Part shown: piece after piece, positions 62,895 through 64,000 of the stretch
Layout: each line of letters opens with the position of its first letter
Numbering within the stretch: position 1 is the first letter of the stretch
Source: CAVRIA01 sp963721115
GTDB lineage: Bacteria; Desulfobacterota; Binatia; HRBIN30; CADEER01
Direction: 5' to 3'
DNA length: 64,000 nt
Assembly: GCA_963721115.1 (NCBI GenBank)
Contig: CAVRIA010000008.1
Coordinates: forward strand, 434,001-498,000
The notes under the pieces: model-generated
What the model was told of the DNA's origin: nothing
Seen by the model: only the letters and a program-made list of their open reading frames with translations
The model's database searches: none
Made by a program: the position numbers and the translations under genes

Positions 62895-64000
62895 GTCCCG
62901 AGGGGCGGCGGGGTGTCCGGGGATATCGAATCTCGGTCGTCGATCAAGACCCTCCGCCTCCCCGTTGATCACAAGGAACCGGGGTGTTCTGTGCGGGGCT
63001 TGCGCCCCTGCAGCCCCTCCGGGGAGGGAACCGCTCAGACGCCGCGGTTCCCTCCCCGTGCCCCTCTCTCCGGTGGCTCCGCTCCGAGGCGAATCCGCTT
63101 CCCCGCTCAGCACCGGAGTTGGCGGTCGGCGCGCGTAACGGGATCCGCCTCACTACCTGAATCTACGCGCCACTGACGGGAACCGACTCCCTCGGCCTCG
63201 CGCACGGCTTCACGACCGCGCCACTCTCTGCCGATCTCGTCCTCACGCCTCTTCGAAAGGTCGAGGCCTTGGAGTTTTGATTTCTTCTCTCGCTTCGCGA
63301 TGAAGCGCTTCGCTTGCGTGCGCAACATGATCGATCGGCGTGTTTCGACCGCCTGCCTCGCTCCCAGCACAACGCTCTCTTCGAACGCGCGCGTGGACGC
63401 GGTTCGGGCAGAGCCGCGCCAGAAAGGTGGTGTTCGGTCGGGTGGCTCACTGGGACTGGGCTACCTGGCCGCGGGGCGACCACTACACCCTATTTGCCCG
63501 CGCAGCGTTCAAGGGAAGTGGGAGCTCGAGGGCGACAACCGTAGGTTTCGCCCTCGAAGGGCGCGGGGACGGTAGTCCCGCACCGACAAAGAGGGGTCCA
63601 CCCGAGGGGTGGCGGGGGTCCGTTGGATGCCGGACTCGGTCGGGGACAAAAACCCCACCCCCCTTTGATCACAAGGAACCGGCTTGTTCTGTGCGGGGCT
63701 TGCGCCCCTGCGGCCCCTCCGGGGAGGGAACCGCTCAGACGCCGCGGTTCCCTCCCCGAACCCCTCTCTCCGGTGGCTTCGCTCCGAGGCGAATCCGCTT
63801 CCCCTTTGAGCACCGGAGTTGGCGGTCGGCGCGCGTAACGGGAGGCGGCTCGCTACCTGAATCTACGCGCCACTGACGGGAACCGACTCCCTCGGTCTCG
63901 CGCACGGCTTCACCACCGCGCCACTCTCTGCCGATCTCGCTCTCCCGCCTCTTCGAAAGGTCGAGGCCTTGGAGTTTTGATTTCTTCTTTCGCTTCGCGA
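62895..64000. repeat. Long hairpin-rich repeat, locus 4 (tandem, runs off the right edge)
   Basis: Two tandem copies of the 700-base unit. The GGGGAGGGAACCGC hairpin occurs at 63021-63057 and again at 63721-63757, exactly 700 bases apart. The CTCGAGGGCGA hairpin lies at 63525-63557 (one base changed in the right arm). The second copy is cut by the window end. No gene is supported in 62880-64000. Confidence 0.88.

Noticed and set aside
62895..64000. CRISPR array
   Set aside because: The repeat unit is about 700 bp, with no 25-40 bp repeats separated by unique spacers and no cas genes. The octamer arrays have no spacers either.

Overview
The window is 64 kb of high-GC bacterial DNA with long antisense open frames in nearly every gene. 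It looks like an uncultured, Gram-negative, delta-proteobacterium-like lineage: it has apolipoprotein N-acyltransferase, TolC/HlyD export, a PilT motor, fatty acyl reductase plus wax ester synthase, a BufA2-type bufferin, and much acyl-CoA and secreted-protein metabolism. Binatota/Desulfobacterota would fit, but that placement is inference.

Regions. 1-2.1 kb: fragment of a zinc-ribbon protein, a fatty acid desaturase and a PIN/ribbon-helix-helix toxin-antitoxin pair. 2.1-6.2 kb: remains of a sedentary chromosomal integron. Small leftward cassettes are separated by recognisable attC sites, and a truncated integron integrase points toward the array. 6.2-12.2 kb: split transketolase (one half frameshifted), DUF2333, pterin dehydratase, enoyl-CoA hydratase and a lipoprotein. 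12.6-20.2 kb: bufferin and DoxX, a class III aminotransferase, a CoxE-like VWA protein, then a two-domain SDR reductase with a WS/DGAT wax ester synthase. 21.5-28.95 kb: one leftward operon of TetR, TolC-like protein, HlyD, two ABC ATPases and two ABC-2 permeases, behind a perfect palindrome. 29.2-39.6 kb: leftward housekeeping genes prfB (with its programmed +1 frameshift), ybeY, phoH, alaS, pilT, recA, thpR, cinA and pgpA. 40.4-49.7 kb: catabolic and repair-type enzymes (MmgE/PrpD, MBL fold, acyl-CoA dehydrogenase, NUDIX, GGT, saccharopine-dehydrogenase-like) and an orphan histidine kinase. 51.4-62.9 kb: a secreted subtilase, glycosyltransferase, two methyltransferases, an unrecognised exported pair, a pectinacetylesterase-like protein, an ankyrin lipoprotein and lnt.

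Two kinds of repeat fill the gaps. One is a hairpin-rich unit of about 700 bp, whole or partial, at four loci (about 20.2-21.5, 49.85-51.36, 54.5-54.7 and 62.9-64.0 kb). The other is a set of degenerate octamer arrays, mostly GTTGTTGG, that often fold into inverted repeats. Several otherwise intact genes carry frame breaks (transketolase N half, SDR reductase, MBL, GGT twice, the 56.6-kb protein). Either the assembly has indel errors or these genes are decaying; the sequence alone cannot say which.
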